From assembly GCF_028583425.1 (NCBI RefSeq), contig NC_072801.1:66789766-66853765 (forward strand): 64,000 bases of DNA, in the 5' to 3' direction. The notes under the pieces were generated by a model. It had not been told where the DNA came from and ran no database searches. It saw only the letters and a program-made list of their open reading frames with translations. This DNA comes from Eublepharis macularius (taxonomy: Eukaryota; Chordata; Lepidosauria; Squamata; Eublepharidae). Below, in pieces: positions 26,601 through 35,061 of this stretch; positions within the stretch are counted from its first letter, which is position 1, and each line of letters begins with the position of its first letter. The translations under genes were made by a program, and so were the position numbers.

Positions 26601-29600
26601 GAGTTCAGAGTCGCGTTTCATGCTCCTCTGTTTTATCCTCACAACAACCTTGTAAGTTAGGCTGGGTTTAGAGAAGGCCGCAGGCCCAAAAAGTCACCCA
26701 AGAAGCTTCATGGCTGAGTGGAGATTTGAAGCTGGGTTTCCCAGATTGTAGTCCAACACTCAAACCGCTGCTCCATGCTGGCTCTCAGTGTGGCAATCAA
26801 AATGTCACAATATAATAAAAACAAGCAGAATCATAAAAGCAAAACCATAAAAGCAACAAACAGAGTCTTATCCAAATGCCAGGCAAAAAAGAACAGCCTC
26901 CACCCACCGACGTATGGAGGACAGATGGATGTACCAGGGAGAGAATCCCACACTTTAGGGGCAACCACTGAGAAGGCCCTGTTTCTGTTAGATATTAATC
27001 TAGCATCCACCCAAGATGGTACCTTGACCAAAGACGTTTCATCTGCATATCTTAAGGAGCAGGAAGGTTCTTACAAGAGTAGGCGCCCCCTCCGTCTAAG
27101 GGACAGCACCCTCCTGAATGCCGGATGGTGAGAACAAACCAACAGTGACATCTACCACCACCACACCCCTTTTCAAAGAATCGTAGGAAGATCCTGGTGG
27201 ATCAGCCCAAGGATCCAGCCTTCTGCTTCCTACATCAGCCAACCAGAAGGCCCTTGAAAGCCCACAAAGCCAGGGTTTGAAGGGCCAAGCCTCTCCCTTG
27301 ATGCTGTTCCCCAGAAACTGGTGATCGAGGGGCCTCTAATACGATGCCAGAGAAGGCGATACTCCAGTTTGATCCAGCAGGTATCATTTATCTTAAGTGA
27401 TCCATATCATTTGTATAGCTTCCTTAGACTTCAAACTTCCAAGGCTACTAACAGTGGCTGCATCAGCAAGCAACAAATAAAAATCAATAAAAAATGTCCA
27501 TCAAAACAGCAGCGAACAGCCAGATAAAAAATCACGCAGAGAAGCACTAAGAGCACACTGTCCACTAAAAGCTCGCTCGAGTAAAACTATCTAAATCTGG
27601 TGATTGAAGGACAACAGAAAAGGCAGCAAGTGAGCATCACTAGAGACGATTTTATAATTCCACCGCAGGAAAAGGCCTTAGGATCGCACCAGTAGTGAGG
27701 AGTCCATCAGACGCAGGCTGATGACCTAGTAAGGGTACTGTACGCACGGTGACAATCGCACTCACCCTTTAGACCTACGGCCTCTATGTGCAACTGCAAA
27801 CACAAATCTTGAGTGATTTGGCAAGGTTGTGTCTGAGCAGACGCAACAGCACAACGGACACAAACCTCTGGAAAGACAGTTGGGCCTTCTCCTACCCAAA
27901 ACACTGCAGCCAGCCATGATCTCCCAGCCTTATTCCCCCAGGCATAAGACAGACACAAAAATAACTGTCCCCAGAGGACTACAGTGAGTTTAATCCGGAC
28001 TGCAGGTGAGTTAGGAAGCAGTTACTACTAAGCCAACAGTGCCCCAGGCACAGTACAGAACAAAGAAGTAACATGCCCAGAGGGCTGTATACATTACATC
28101 ATTTCACAAATGAAACGTGCCACATTTAAGAACTTGACTTTGGGTACAACAATCTGGAGGCATTGTGAATTTGCTTCGTGAACACGGTGTCTCCCTTGCC
28201 AGGGAAGTATGGGGCATTGTGAATTTGCTTCTTTCTCAGTGCAGGGGTGTACGCTGCTGAGATTCTAGTCCTTAAGGCTTTGTCCCAGTTCCTTGGGTTT
28301 CTGGGAAGTTCAACGGGGAATGGAAAAATGGGACTGTGGAGAGGGGTGTGGAAATCCTCTATGTAACATTTCCCAATGTACACAGTAGGGGTAGACCCAG
28401 AGATATGAGTTCTGAGCTTTAAAAAAGAAAGCAAGTATTCAACCTACAGTGAAAAAAGCAGAAAGCCTGCTGTATGGATAGACGGCCTTATCCCGGCTGT
28501 TATCTATGACACATTCTTCAAAACTCTGTTCTCTGCCCCTTTTTCTTGGGTCACCCTTGTAATGCATGCCACACGCACGAGCCATCGGAATGGAAATTTC
28601 CCTCGAGTGGGTGGAGGCTGCAAACTGAGTGAGAGTTGTGGAGCCCTGTTATTATGTCAGCCATGAATTCTGTGTAATGCTTGTGTGTGCGGCGGGGGGC
28701 GAATCTTCTACGTAACATTTCCCAATGTACACGGTGGGGGTAGGCCCAGAGATATGAGTTCTGAGCATTAAAAAAGAAAGCGAAAATGGAAACCAATTTT
28801 TGTATCGACCAAAGCAGAATTCTGCACGAGAATCTGGCCGATTAAGTGCATCTGAATGTGTACTTGCTCCTTTCTCAAGGTGTATCATACTACTGAGTTG
28901 GGGGCGGGGGAGTACAATTTATAGGGTTACCAGCTCTGGGTTAGGAAATTCCTGGAGATTTGGGGGGGGGGGGGCAGAGTCTGGGGCTTGGAGAAGGGAG
29001 GGACCTCAGCAGAGTGTAGTGCAATAGAGTCCACCCTCCAAAGCATCCATTTTTTCCAGCAGAAGTGATCTTTGTGGCCTGGAAATAAGTTGTAATTCTG
29101 GGAGATCTCCAGCCACCACCTGGAAGCTGGCAACTCTAAGTCCAAACCAGGCTTCCTGTCCATTTGCTGCTCGAATCCAGTTCCTTAAGGACTACAAGGT
29201 TGTGCCCAATGTCACCTGATGGCGGTCATGGCTCAAAAGGGATCTGAATGTGGATTTTAGGAAGCTAATAACCACCTTCCATGAATAAGGAACCCCCAAC
29301 CGTCTGAATATGGATCAACCCCATGAAAACGGGTTGATCCCAACCCTGATCTGCCAGATCAGCAGTTTCCCCCACTTTCCACTTGCACAGAAAAGTCCAA
29401 AATTCCCCATAAAATTTTTAAAAAACCCAACAACCTGGATGCTTATTTATTAACTATGGTCAACAGGGCATAAAACTGGATTTTTGATCAACTTCATTAT
29501 CCAGTGAAACTTCCATCCAGCTGACTCAGCACTTCACAAAGGAAAAAAGACCCTCATGTACTCCGTCTAACCTGATCCTCCGTATCAATCATTTCCCTGT

Positions 29601-32600
29601 AATGAAATGAAGTCCAAGGTTCTGTATTCGCTCATCGTTTAACAGGAACTGCCAGGCAAGAAAACGAAACCTCTTGCTCCATCCGAATGCCATGCCAAGC
29701 CTTCATTTGCTACAGAGAAACAATAGCTTTGATCGTGTCAGCTGCTTGCTGTTGGGTTATTTTTAAAGTGTTGCCAGCTTCCAGATCTTACAAGACTCTT
29801 CTTCAAGTAAAGAGACGGTGCACAAAAAGCATGGGCTTGCCTGAACAGTTTACCCTGCATGCCTTCCAAAGCTCCCTTTGTTTTGAGCAACCATTCGTTT
29901 TAAAGAAAGCTTGGCTCTTTTTAAAGCCAACTTCCGTGATCTTTCAAAGCTGGCTCTTAATGCGCATACCAAAATCCAGAACTTAAAAGTAAAATGATTT
30001 GTTCCAAAGATGGCCATAGTGAAAGTATTTTGAGCATTCAAAGTGTTTCAAAGCCTATTATCCAGGCCTGCTTGAATCAAAAACACATGATGCGCATGAG
30101 ACATTTTAAGTGACCTGTGCCTGACTCCAACGTGGATTTATTTTTTCAGTTGTGGTTCACATGCTCCCAGCAATAAGGAAGAGCCAGAGAATGAGGCTAT
30201 CCTAAGGGTGGTACAGAATCACCTTGCTTCCTCTCTGCCCAAGTAGAAAGTTTGGGAGAGAGAAACTGAGCTCCTATCATGCTGGTGGCTTAGTGGGATA
30301 AATTTGTCAACCCCTAAGGTCCCATCCTTTCCTCCCTGGGGAGACCAGATGGAGAAGCGTAAGGGTTCTCATCAGAACTCAGTAATAAATGAAGGGAAAG
30401 GCACCGGGAGCCGAGGTTGCCAGCTGGTGATCCAGAAGCCCTCCCCATATGTCACCCAATCCCATCACCCTTTCATCCATTTGAGGGCAGAACAGGAGCC
30501 CAGCCGGAGAGGAGCGGACCAGGAGGGCGGTGTGGTTGCAGCTGCTTCCTCTCTCCAACCTGTGCAGCGCAGAAGCGCCAGGCCACAAGCTGCCTCTTTA
30601 TCCGGAGCAGACGTCCCTCCTCAAGCAGGCCATACAGCGGGAGCAAGAAATCCATCCCTTTAAGCTTTGGGGCTGCCCTTCTCTCTCAACCCAGCTTCAG
30701 CAGCCTTCTCATTTTGCCACAAGTTTCTCATCCACACTTGCCGGTGGTACCGACTCACGGTCAGCCAAAGGTAGCCAGGCTTGGAATGAGCCACTGTACC
30801 CCCCCCCCGACATGGTTGGCAACCAGCCAAGCGGCATTTTTATGGAGACTAGCCAAATATCAACCTTCCAGCTGCCTGCAGTTGTCTACCAAGCAACCAC
30901 ATAGCAGCTACAATGAGCCACCCGTGGCTCAGTGGTACAGCCTCTGCTTAGCATGCAGAAAGTCCTAGGTTCAATTCCTGACATCTCTAGTTAAAAGACC
31001 TGGCAGTAGGTGATGAGAGCTCTGCCCAACACCTTGGACAGTTGCTGCCAGTCAGAGTAGGCAATACTGATGCTGATGGACCAAGGGCCCAATTCAGTGT
31101 TAGGCAACTTCATATGTTCCAGGAGACACTGAGGGAGGCAATTAGAACCGGGCTGGGCCCGAGGGACATGCTAAGGTGACTCCAAAGTGAGCAACTCTGA
31201 CCCCTTCCTTCCTGCTCTTTTTAAAAACTCCCTCATTTGCCAGTTAAACTTTGCATCCCTGAAGCTAAGAGTCCTCGGATCCATTCCCCTGTGGCCGGTG
31301 CACAACTGGTGCAAGGGTTCAAACCAAACGGCTTGCCCTTTGATTCCTGGACACGTGGTGGCTCATGGTTATTCAGTGATTAAGCTCTTGGCACATGCTC
31401 AGAAGTACTCTCTTCTAGTTGGTGCTCTGGCAATAACAAGAGGTTTATGACAGTTTTTATCATTGGAGCAGCCCTTCCCTCTGTGTAGAAAAAAAACAAT
31501 TGGTATCTCTTAATCTGCAAAACCACCCCTTTCTATCCCATGGCCCGGAACTTCTCCATAAGAGTCCCAGCCCTTTTTCAGAAGCAAGAAGCTAAGAGAC
31601 TGAAGAGCAGCTCCAAGCCTCCCTAGTTTGAATTCTGAGACTGTCTTGAATTCACAAGCAGCCCTAATGGAATCTGCCCTTTCTGAGCCACAGATACGCA
31701 GTTCCCTGCTTTGGTAGACTGGTATGAAAATAATGATATACCTTCAAGGGTTATCTTGAGGATTACTATACCAGATAAGAATGGGGACAATATGCTGGTA
31801 TGTTTTAGTGGTGAGAGTGTCAGAAAAGAATCTGGGAGATCCAGGTTCAAATCACCACTCGGCCATGAAAGCTTGCTGTGTGTCCTTCAACCAGTCACTG
31901 TCCCACAGCGGAATCTACCTCATAGGGCTGTTGTGAGAATAATAGTAACAATAACAACTGTGCTAATATACTGCTGTTCTTGACCCACTCAGATCAGTGA
32001 ACAAAGTTAGTGTTATTATTATCCCCACAATATAGCTGGGGAGCAGGGACTGAGTGGAATGGCTTTCCCAAGGCCACCTATGGAGATCATGGCAGTAATG
32101 GGATTTGAACTAGCAGAGCGCTGATTTGCAGCCCAACCACTTAATCGCTATGCTACAGTGCACAATGAAGGTGCACATAACAAAAAGTTCTTCGGCGGAA
32201 GAGCAAGATAAAAATACACTGCATAAATAAATAGTGTCTGTCAAGCGCTTTGAAGACTCCAAAGCACTTAGTAATCATTATATAGCTACAGAGCTTTTTT
32301 TCAGCTGGAACGTGGTGGAACAGAGTTCTGGCCCCTCTAGAAAATGGTCATGTGGCCAGTGACCATTAAACTTTAAAATCTCGCCCCCCCTTGCTCCAGC
32401 TGACTGGCGCCAGTCAGCTGGAACAAAGGGGGGGAGCTTAAATTGCCAGTGGTGTGGAGGGCAATTTAAGCTCCATTGTGGGAGCGCTCCTGAGGATGTC
32501 ACTTCCCAGACATGACGTCATCGTGGGGTCCTGGGAGCACATGCGTGCGCATGTAATACCAGGGGCACCACCTCCTGCCAGGAGTTGCCCCATGTGCTGC

Positions 32601-34561
32601 CAACCCACTGCGTTCCACCACCTCTTTCCCCAGAAAAAAAACAATAACTATTTATGAAGGCTTGGGTATCGGAACCAGCTTTCAAGGGACAAAGTTCAAT
32701 CCAGGATTTTTAAGAGGTAAAAAAAGGGGGGGGGTCCCTAACTACAGAGTCAACAAAACCCGATCTCCCCAATTCTAGAAGTAGGAAGTTGGAGCTCAGG
32801 CTGTGAGACAGATGCTCCCCTTGAAAGGGAGGGGAGAAAGGAACTTTGTAAGCATGTCTGAAAGTCCGTAGAAGTAAAAAAGGGACTTTTGGTTTCAGAT
32901 AAAAATATGTGACTTTGAGCAGCATCATTTTCCGTGTTGGCAATGAATCACTTGGAAACTTCATTACCGAAATCAGGACTGGCCCATCTCAAAAGAAATC
33001 ACGCCCTTTCTTCTCCAAGAGAACGTCTTCCTCCCAGATCACCACCCCAGGCCATTCTAATTGCTATTTACTGCCATAAGAATATGAGCTGCCAGTCCCC
33101 GAATGGCTGGAGGCAAGACAAGTGAGTCTCCACTCTCCTTCCCATCCTCCGGCTTTCTCTAACCTGCGGGCCTAATCACAGCTCACCTCACAGGGGTGTT
33201 GTAAAGTTTAGAGGCTCAGGGTAAGCGCAGGGACTTTAGGCTCTTAAGAAAAGAGGTGCGAAAAAGATTAAGGATTCTTGTTGCCACTTGCTAATCCTCA
33301 AATTCCAACCAGCATTTTCTTTAGCCCATTTCAGCCTCCTCTTGAGAACAAGTAGCATTTCTATAGCATTTACAACAAGCCTGTTTTTATTCCATTTCCT
33401 CCATAGCTTGCCTTTCTCCCAAATGGGGACTCAAAACAGCTTTGCCATTCCTCCATTTATCCTCACAACAACTCTGTGAGGTGGGTTAGGCTGAGAGGGG
33501 GTGACTGGCCCAAGGTCACCCAGCAAGCTTCCATGGCAGAGCAGGGATTGGAACCTACAAAGTAAACTAGCCTCACACCCATACTACAAATGAGGAAAAC
33601 TGAGGCTAAAGATCTAGTGGATTGCCTAAGGCTACTTACACAGTTGGCTAGACTGGTATAGTGGTTAAAGTCCTCAACTAAGAGCCAGGAAACCAGGGTT
33701 GAAATCCCCACACTGCTAGGAAATTTACCGGGCTCCCTTAGGGCAGTCAATTTTTCGCAACCTAATCTACCTCGGAGGGTTGTTATCAGCGTAAAACGAG
33801 GAACAGGGAGCTGTGTAAGCTGCTTGGAGCTCTTTGGAAGAACAGTGGGATAAAAAGGCACTGGGCAGATTGTGAGTTCCTAGCTAAATTTTACAATTTA
33901 ACCTCTCAGATCCTAGTTCATTCTCTACGCTGTGTCTTTTTGATAGTTTCAGGTGGGTGGCCATGTTGATCTGCAGTAGAACAGCAGGATTCTAGTCCTG
34001 TGGCACCTTAGAGACCAACAAGATTTTCAGCTTCTGAAAGGGGAAAAGTCAAAGCTTCCGCAATGTATACCCCCCAAACTCTCGCTGCTGAGTCTTTGGG
34101 AGTTATTGTCTAGCCTTTTTCCCCCACCAGACCACACATACCACACTCCAGCATCCTGTCCCCACCTAAATGTCCGCCTACCCCCATCCTCTCAAAATAC
34201 GAAATCAGGAGCCCCGGTTTTGCCACCCCATTCCCCCGTTACCCCAACTTTCCTTCTCGGTCCGCCAACTCCTTTCTCCCAGAGTTGGGGGCTTAATGGG
34301 GGAGAGGTCTCTTTCCTAAAATTCAGAGGGAGAAGGGAGAGGCTCAAAAAGCGGGGGAGGGATGTTAATCCGCCTTGATCATTTTTTTAATACAGATGCT
34401 CCTGGAGGCAATAAGAGGGGGGATCCTGTGGCCCCCCTCAAAGCGATCTCCCTCTTCCTTTGATCAAACAGCCACGTGCCGGCAAAATCGCAATAAAATA
34501 ACACAAAGGCACCCCCAAACCCCCCAAGAGATCCTGACCTCTTTTCCACCTGTCCCTCCAT
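8414..34561 (-). CDS. PNP: PNP, purine nucleoside phosphorylase (spliced gene, candidate exon 1 included)
   Basis: The cytosolic trimeric enzyme of purine salvage splits inosine and guanosine with phosphate into base plus ribose-1-phosphate. Exons 2-6 (13635-13804, 13178-13281, 12291-12466, 10227-10417, 8414-8631) all have GT/AG borders and compatible phases and total 859 nt. With an 11-nt first coding exon, as in human, the protein would be 289 residues, the human length. Visible motifs, in human numbering, are the phosphate loop ICGSGLGG (Ser33), GRFHMYEG (Arg84, His86, Tyr88), TNAAGG, the GPNYET box (Glu201), LITN (Thr242, Asn243) and ANHAEV (His257). Residue 200 is Tyr, not the Phe of human. 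The N terminus is the uncertain part: the best exon 1 candidate lies 20.7 kb upstream (34539-34561). The gene is head-to-head with PIP4P1, as in human. Confidence 0.93.
8640..9506 (-). mobile_element. L2-type LINE, 3' end, in PNP intron 5
   Basis: The minus-strand frame 9507-9013 encodes the C-terminal L2 reverse-transcriptase region: [20 protein letters not shown], then [16 protein letters not shown] and [20 protein letters not shown]. The 3'UTR reads on to a TAAA-rich end at about 8644-8700. The 164-residue frame is still open, so the copy is fairly young, but the 5' part is absent. Confidence 0.92.
9508..9721 (-). repeat. tRNA-derived SINE, TTGTT-tailed type
   Basis: A nearly complete minus-strand copy beginning at CAGTTTGGTGTAGTGGTT. 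It abuts the L2 end on one side and is cut into by a foldback element at its head. Confidence 0.85.
9734..9872. repeat. Foldback-family insertion in a SINE, 12-bp direct repeats
   Basis: Bordered by TACACCAAACTG at 9722-9733 and 9873-9884, the repeat coming from the SINE end it interrupts. It carries AGATCCAGAGGAGTTAGCC and one arm of the family. Confidence 0.75.
10227..10417 (-). CDS. PNP: PNP coding exon 5
   Basis: 191 nt between acceptor ...TTTCCCAG and donor GTGG|gtgagt. It encodes [14 protein letters not shown] through [10 protein letters not shown]. The active-site stretch reads [11 protein letters not shown] where human has VAGPSFETVAE, so Phe200 is Tyr here while Glu201 is kept. The middle of the exon is the most divergent part of the protein. 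Confidence 0.97.
10500..11160 (+). mobile_element. AT-rich LINE-like 3' end remnant
   Basis: AT-rich sequence without coding potential, ending CTCAATAAAAATTGATATA, like an L1 3' tail. It directly abuts a hAT-type MITE fragment. The flanking duplication is unclear, so the call is tentative. Confidence 0.4.
11166..11362. mobile_element. hAT-type MITE, one end missing
   Basis: The right terminus AGAAAAAAAGCCCTG and central palindrome arms are present. The left terminus is absent, the copy starting directly after the LINE-like remnant. Confidence 0.85.
11405..12173 (+). mobile_element. L1 LINE, 5'-truncated, with intact target-site duplication
   Basis: Flanked by the perfect 16-bp repeat AGAACCAGCCTCTTAA at 11389-11404 and 12174-12189. 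The insert opens with the very end of ORF2 ([20 protein letters not shown] then QFENY and a stop) and continues with an AT-rich 3'UTR. It ends CCCAATAAAA plus an A/T-rich tail. It lies in PNP intron 4 in antisense. Confidence 0.92.
12291..12466 (-). CDS. PNP: PNP coding exon 4
   Basis: 176 nt, acceptor ...CTTCTAG and donor GAAAG|gtaagc. The translation runs [20 protein letters not shown], then [20 protein letters not shown], then [19 protein letters not shown]. This is very close to human PNP and includes the conserved TNAAGG loop (Asn115-Ala116). Confidence 0.97.
12797..13042 (-). repeat. tRNA-derived SINE, TTGTT-tailed type, in PNP intron 3
   Basis: Full length on the minus strand from GAGCCAGTTTGGTGTAGTGG to an AATAATAA-like tail (read on the plus strand). 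Confidence 0.88.
13178..13281 (-). CDS. PNP: PNP coding exon 3
   Basis: 104 nt, acceptor ...GCTCCAG and donor TGGAAG|gtgagt. It encodes [20 protein letters not shown] followed by [14 protein letters not shown]. The phosphate/ribose-binding Arg84, His86 and Tyr88 are all present. Confidence 0.97.
13402..13578. mobile_element. hAT-type MITE, complete, 8-bp TSD
   Basis: Ends CAGGGCTTTTTTTC / GAAAAAAAGCCCTG, flanked by TTCGTACC at 13394-13401 and 13579-13586. The 177-bp body is largely a palindrome around GGTCACATGGCTGGTGG. The 8-bp duplication and CAGGG termini place it with hAT elements. It lies in PNP intron 2. Confidence 0.9.
13635..13804 (-). CDS. PNP: PNP coding exon 2
   Basis: 170 nt, acceptor ...TTCCTCAG and donor AGCACAG|gtaaaa. 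It reads [20 protein letters not shown] then [20 protein letters not shown]. The first base completes a codon started in exon 1 (phase 2), which constrains where exon 1 can end. Confidence 0.97.
14200..14410 (+). repeat. tRNA-derived SINE, GATAAAAT-type
   Basis: Head CACGGTGTAGTGGCTAGAG, body CACAGGGTTGTTGTGAGGAT, tail GGGGAGAAAGGCAGGGTATA. The 3' part resembles an L2-type tail. Confidence 0.85.
16795..16975 (+). repeat. tRNA-derived SINE, GATAAAAT-type, diverged
   Basis: Only the body CCTACCTCACAGGGTTGTTG and the tail GTGGTATATGCCACTTTTGG are clear. Confidence 0.65.
17586..17767. mobile_element. TA-flanked palindromic MITE
   Basis: Starts GGGCTGCCAGCTCCAGG after TA and ends GGTTGGCAAGCC before TA. 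Confidence 0.8.
18417..18845. mobile_element. TA-flanked palindromic MITE split by a 5S-derived SINE
   Basis: The outer ends (GGGCTGGC ... GGCAAGCC, both next to TA) belong to one copy. The middle is interrupted at about 18569-18788 by a minus-strand 5S-derived SINE, bordered by the near-duplicates CCTCCCCAGG and CCTCTCCAGG. Confidence 0.75.
18569..18788 (-). repeat. 5S rRNA-derived SINE inside a MITE
   Basis: The minus strand reads the 5S head (CTGATCTCGTCAGATCTCAG then AAGCAGGGT) and the family tail. It interrupts the palindromic MITE at 18417-18845. Confidence 0.82.
18895..19098 (+). repeat. 5S rRNA-derived SINE
   Basis: Head AGCCTGATCTCAGCGGATC, then GAAGCTAAGCAGGGTTGG. It closely follows the preceding copy in opposite orientation. 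Confidence 0.85.
19283..19455. repeat. 31-bp minisatellite, about 5.5 units
   Basis: Diverged tandem units of the form AAGGAGTAATGTTTAATCTT followed by a pyrimidine-rich CTTTACTCC end. Unit starts fall near 19283, 19314, 19345, 19376, 19407 and 19438. Confidence 0.8.
19624..19832. mobile_element. TA-family palindromic MITE, diverged
   Basis: Reverse orientation relative to most copies, GTTGCCAACCTCCAGG at the left and GGAGTTGGCAATGC at the right. The right border TA is kept and the left one lost. Confidence 0.75.
20970..21300 (-). mobile_element. CR1 3' end, fragment
   Basis: Begins with the reversed CR1 tail (CATAGAATCATTGAATCATG) and the adjoining 3'UTR signature GGTCATCTAGTCCAACCCC. Only 3'UTR sequence is present. 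It includes a CACC-rich simple repeat at about 21058-21088. Confidence 0.8.
22267..22448. mobile_element. TA-flanked palindromic MITE
   Basis: Left end mutated (GGACTGTCAGCTC), right end GGCTGGCAACCC; TA borders both. Confidence 0.8.
23225..23405 (+). repeat. 5S rRNA-derived SINE, diverged
   Basis: AGAAGCTAAGCTGGGTTGG and TTGGATGGGTGACCATCAAG are recognisable; the tail ends CAACTTGACGGCACAT. Confidence 0.78.
23899..24420 (-). mobile_element. CR1 3' end with C-terminal coding remnant
   Basis: The 3'UTR is related to the copy near 21.0 kb. It is followed upstream by a minus-strand frame (24433-24191) with [20 protein letters not shown], the C terminus of CR1 ORF2. A short L2-type 3' tail (about 24437-24495, plus strand) abuts it. 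Confidence 0.85.
25410..25600 (+). repeat. tRNA-derived SINE fragment, GATAAAAT-type
   Basis: CCCGGTTCAAATGCCATGCA (B-box-like), CTCGCAGGGATGTTACGG, and a GGAAGGGTAAAAATAC tail. Confidence 0.65.
25815..26015 (+). repeat. tRNA-derived SINE, GGCATGCAG type
   Basis: Head AGCGACAGCTCAATGGGAGA, GGCATGCAGGAGGCCCCAGG and CAATCCCCGGCAT (B-box-like), then CTGCCAGTTGGAGTAGACAA. This is a third tRNA-derived family. Confidence 0.82.
26085..26410 (+). repeat. tRNA-derived SINE, GGCATGCAG type, interrupted
   Basis: Two halves, 26085-26163 and 26289-26410, separated by the foldback insertion at 26164-26288. Confidence 0.82.
26164..26288. repeat. Foldback-family insertion, 9-bp direct repeats
   Basis: Bordered by GATTAAAAG at 26155-26163 and 26289-26297. 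It splits a tRNA-derived SINE whose two halves continue on either side. Confidence 0.85.
26575..26785 (-). repeat. tRNA-derived SINE, GATAAAAT-type
   Basis: Plus-strand tail TTTTATCCTCACAACAACC and the reversed head GAAGCTGGGTTTCCCAGATT. It abuts an L2-like fragment. Confidence 0.75.
26785..27140 (-). mobile_element. L2-like LINE fragment, old
   Basis: Minus-strand translation contains [19 protein letters not shown], matching the conserved C-terminal L2 motif, in a shorter and more diverged copy. A similar A-rich remnant extends through about 27.45-27.70 kb. Confidence 0.6.
28352..28784. repeat. Diverged direct duplication, offset about 348 bp
   Basis: An 85-bp block at 28352-28436 recurs at 28700-28784, sharing GTAACATTTCCCAATGTACA and GAGATATGAGTTCTGAGC. 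Shortly upstream, GGCATTGTGAATTTGCTT occurs at about 28158 and 28213. The family is not recognised. Confidence 0.75.
28923..29137. mobile_element. TA-flanked palindromic MITE
   Basis: GGGTTACCAGCTC at the left, GCTGGCAACTC at the right, TA on each side. It contains a G homopolymer run near 28962-28973. Confidence 0.8.
30915..31120 (+). repeat. tRNA-derived SINE, GGCATGCAG type
   Basis: CCCGTGGCTCAGTGGTACAG at the head, TAGGTTCAATTCCTGACATC next, and AGTCAGAGTAGGCAATACTG in the body. Confidence 0.85.
31800..31935 (+). repeat. tRNA-derived SINE, GATAAAAT-type, partial
   Basis: GGGAGATCCAGGTTCAAATC (B-box-like) and CTCATAGGGCTGTTGTGAG are present; the tail is missing. Confidence 0.7.
31940..32163 (-). 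repeat. tRNA-derived SINE, TTGTT-tailed type, diverged
   Basis: Reads on the minus strand from a TAGCATAGCGATTAAGTGG-type head to a tail with AGCAGTATATTAGCACAG. A second SINE type (31800-31935, plus) abuts its tail. Confidence 0.7.
32289..32641. mobile_element. hAT-type MITE, diverged long form
   Basis: Left end CAGAGCTTTTTTTCAGC; the right end has the family's CCACCTCTTTCCCC block but lacks the terminal GCCCTG. The inner part carries extra sequence not shared with other copies. Confidence 0.8.
33405..33590 (-). repeat. tRNA-derived SINE, GATAAAAT-type
   Basis: TTTCTCCCAAATGGGGACTC tail and TTATCCTCACAACAACTCTG body on the plus strand. Confidence 0.78.
33650..33870 (+). repeat. tRNA-derived SINE, GATAAAAT-type
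   Basis: Head GACTGGTATAGTGGTTAAAG, with GAAATCCCCACACTGCTAGG and CTCGGAGGGTTGTTATCAG following. Confidence 0.75.
33946..34060. repeat. Foldback-family fragment
   Basis: Contains TTTCAGGTGGGTGGCCATG and one arm, TGGCACCTTAGAGACCAAC. Confidence 0.7.
34539..34561 (-). CDS. PNP: PNP candidate coding exon 1
   Basis: An ATG inside the CpG-rich block reads MEGQVEK plus two bases, then a gtcagg donor. The 23-nt length gives the phase 2 that exon 2 needs, so the join would read ...[12 protein letters not shown]. Human starts MENG-YTYED. The donor is not strong, and the nearer CAG|gtgg would break the frame. The choice rests on phase, CpG context and CCAAT boxes upstream on this strand. It is an inference. 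Confidence 0.4.
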
Positions 34562-34910
34562 GCCGGATTTTTTTTTTCTAATTCTCGAGGCGTCCGAGGT
34601 TTCCTTTCGGCTCGGTTGCTATCGCAGATCGTTCTCCCGGGAGACTCGCACTCAATGCAGCAGGCAGAGAGACTTAACCGGCCTCCTAAAGTGTGGGTGC
34701 CGTCATAGCCAGACCAGCCAATCGGAGGCTCCTTCCCTGCGGGTAACAAAGGTTGCCGTGGAGACGCCGGGTCTTCTCGTCATCGCCTTTGGACCGCTTT
34801 CGCCACGCCCACTCCATTCATCCCTGCGGCCTCTTGGCGGCGCTGGCGGAGAAGAGCGCTGATTGGCTGAGATAGGGTGGAGAAGGGGGATGATTGGCTG
34901 AGGCCAGGAG
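34562..34910 (-). promoter_or_regulatory. PNP: CpG-rich promoter, probably of PNP
   Basis: CpG dinucleotides are frequent here, in contrast with the surrounding repeats. CCAAT boxes lie on the minus strand at 34862-34866 and 34893-34897 (seen as ATTGG), and one lies on the plus strand at 34718-34722. There is no TATA box at a clear position. The CCAAT orientation and the candidate exon just downstream on the minus strand suggest the PNP start site. A second, unrecognised transcript from the same island cannot be excluded. Confidence 0.5.
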
Positions 34911-35061
34911 GCTCGTGGCACACCTGCCAGGACGGCGGGTTTCGACAGTAGGGCATTTCTGCGTGGTTGATGCGGGTGATGCTGCTGGCGACAGCGCAGC
35001 AAAAGGGAAATGGTTTTTTTTTAAAATGAGCAGGTCCGTAAGTGGGGAAATGGCCCAGCCA

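Larger units (their letters stand above)
13805..34538 (-). other. Inferred PNP intron 1 (20.7 kb), repeat-filled
   Basis: No recognisable coding exon lies between PNP exon 2 and the CpG block. The stretch is a patchwork of SINEs, MITEs, LINE ends, a 31-bp minisatellite and unassigned unique sequence. In the larger unassigned parts (about 14.4-16.8, 19.85-20.95, 21.3-22.25, 22.45-23.2, 24.5-25.4, 29.2-30.9 and 31.1-31.8 kb) I see no gene. 15.6-15.83 kb is a C-rich tract and 24.86-25.35 kb is moderately GC-rich; neither could be assigned. The intron status depends on the exon 1 call. Confidence 0.45.
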
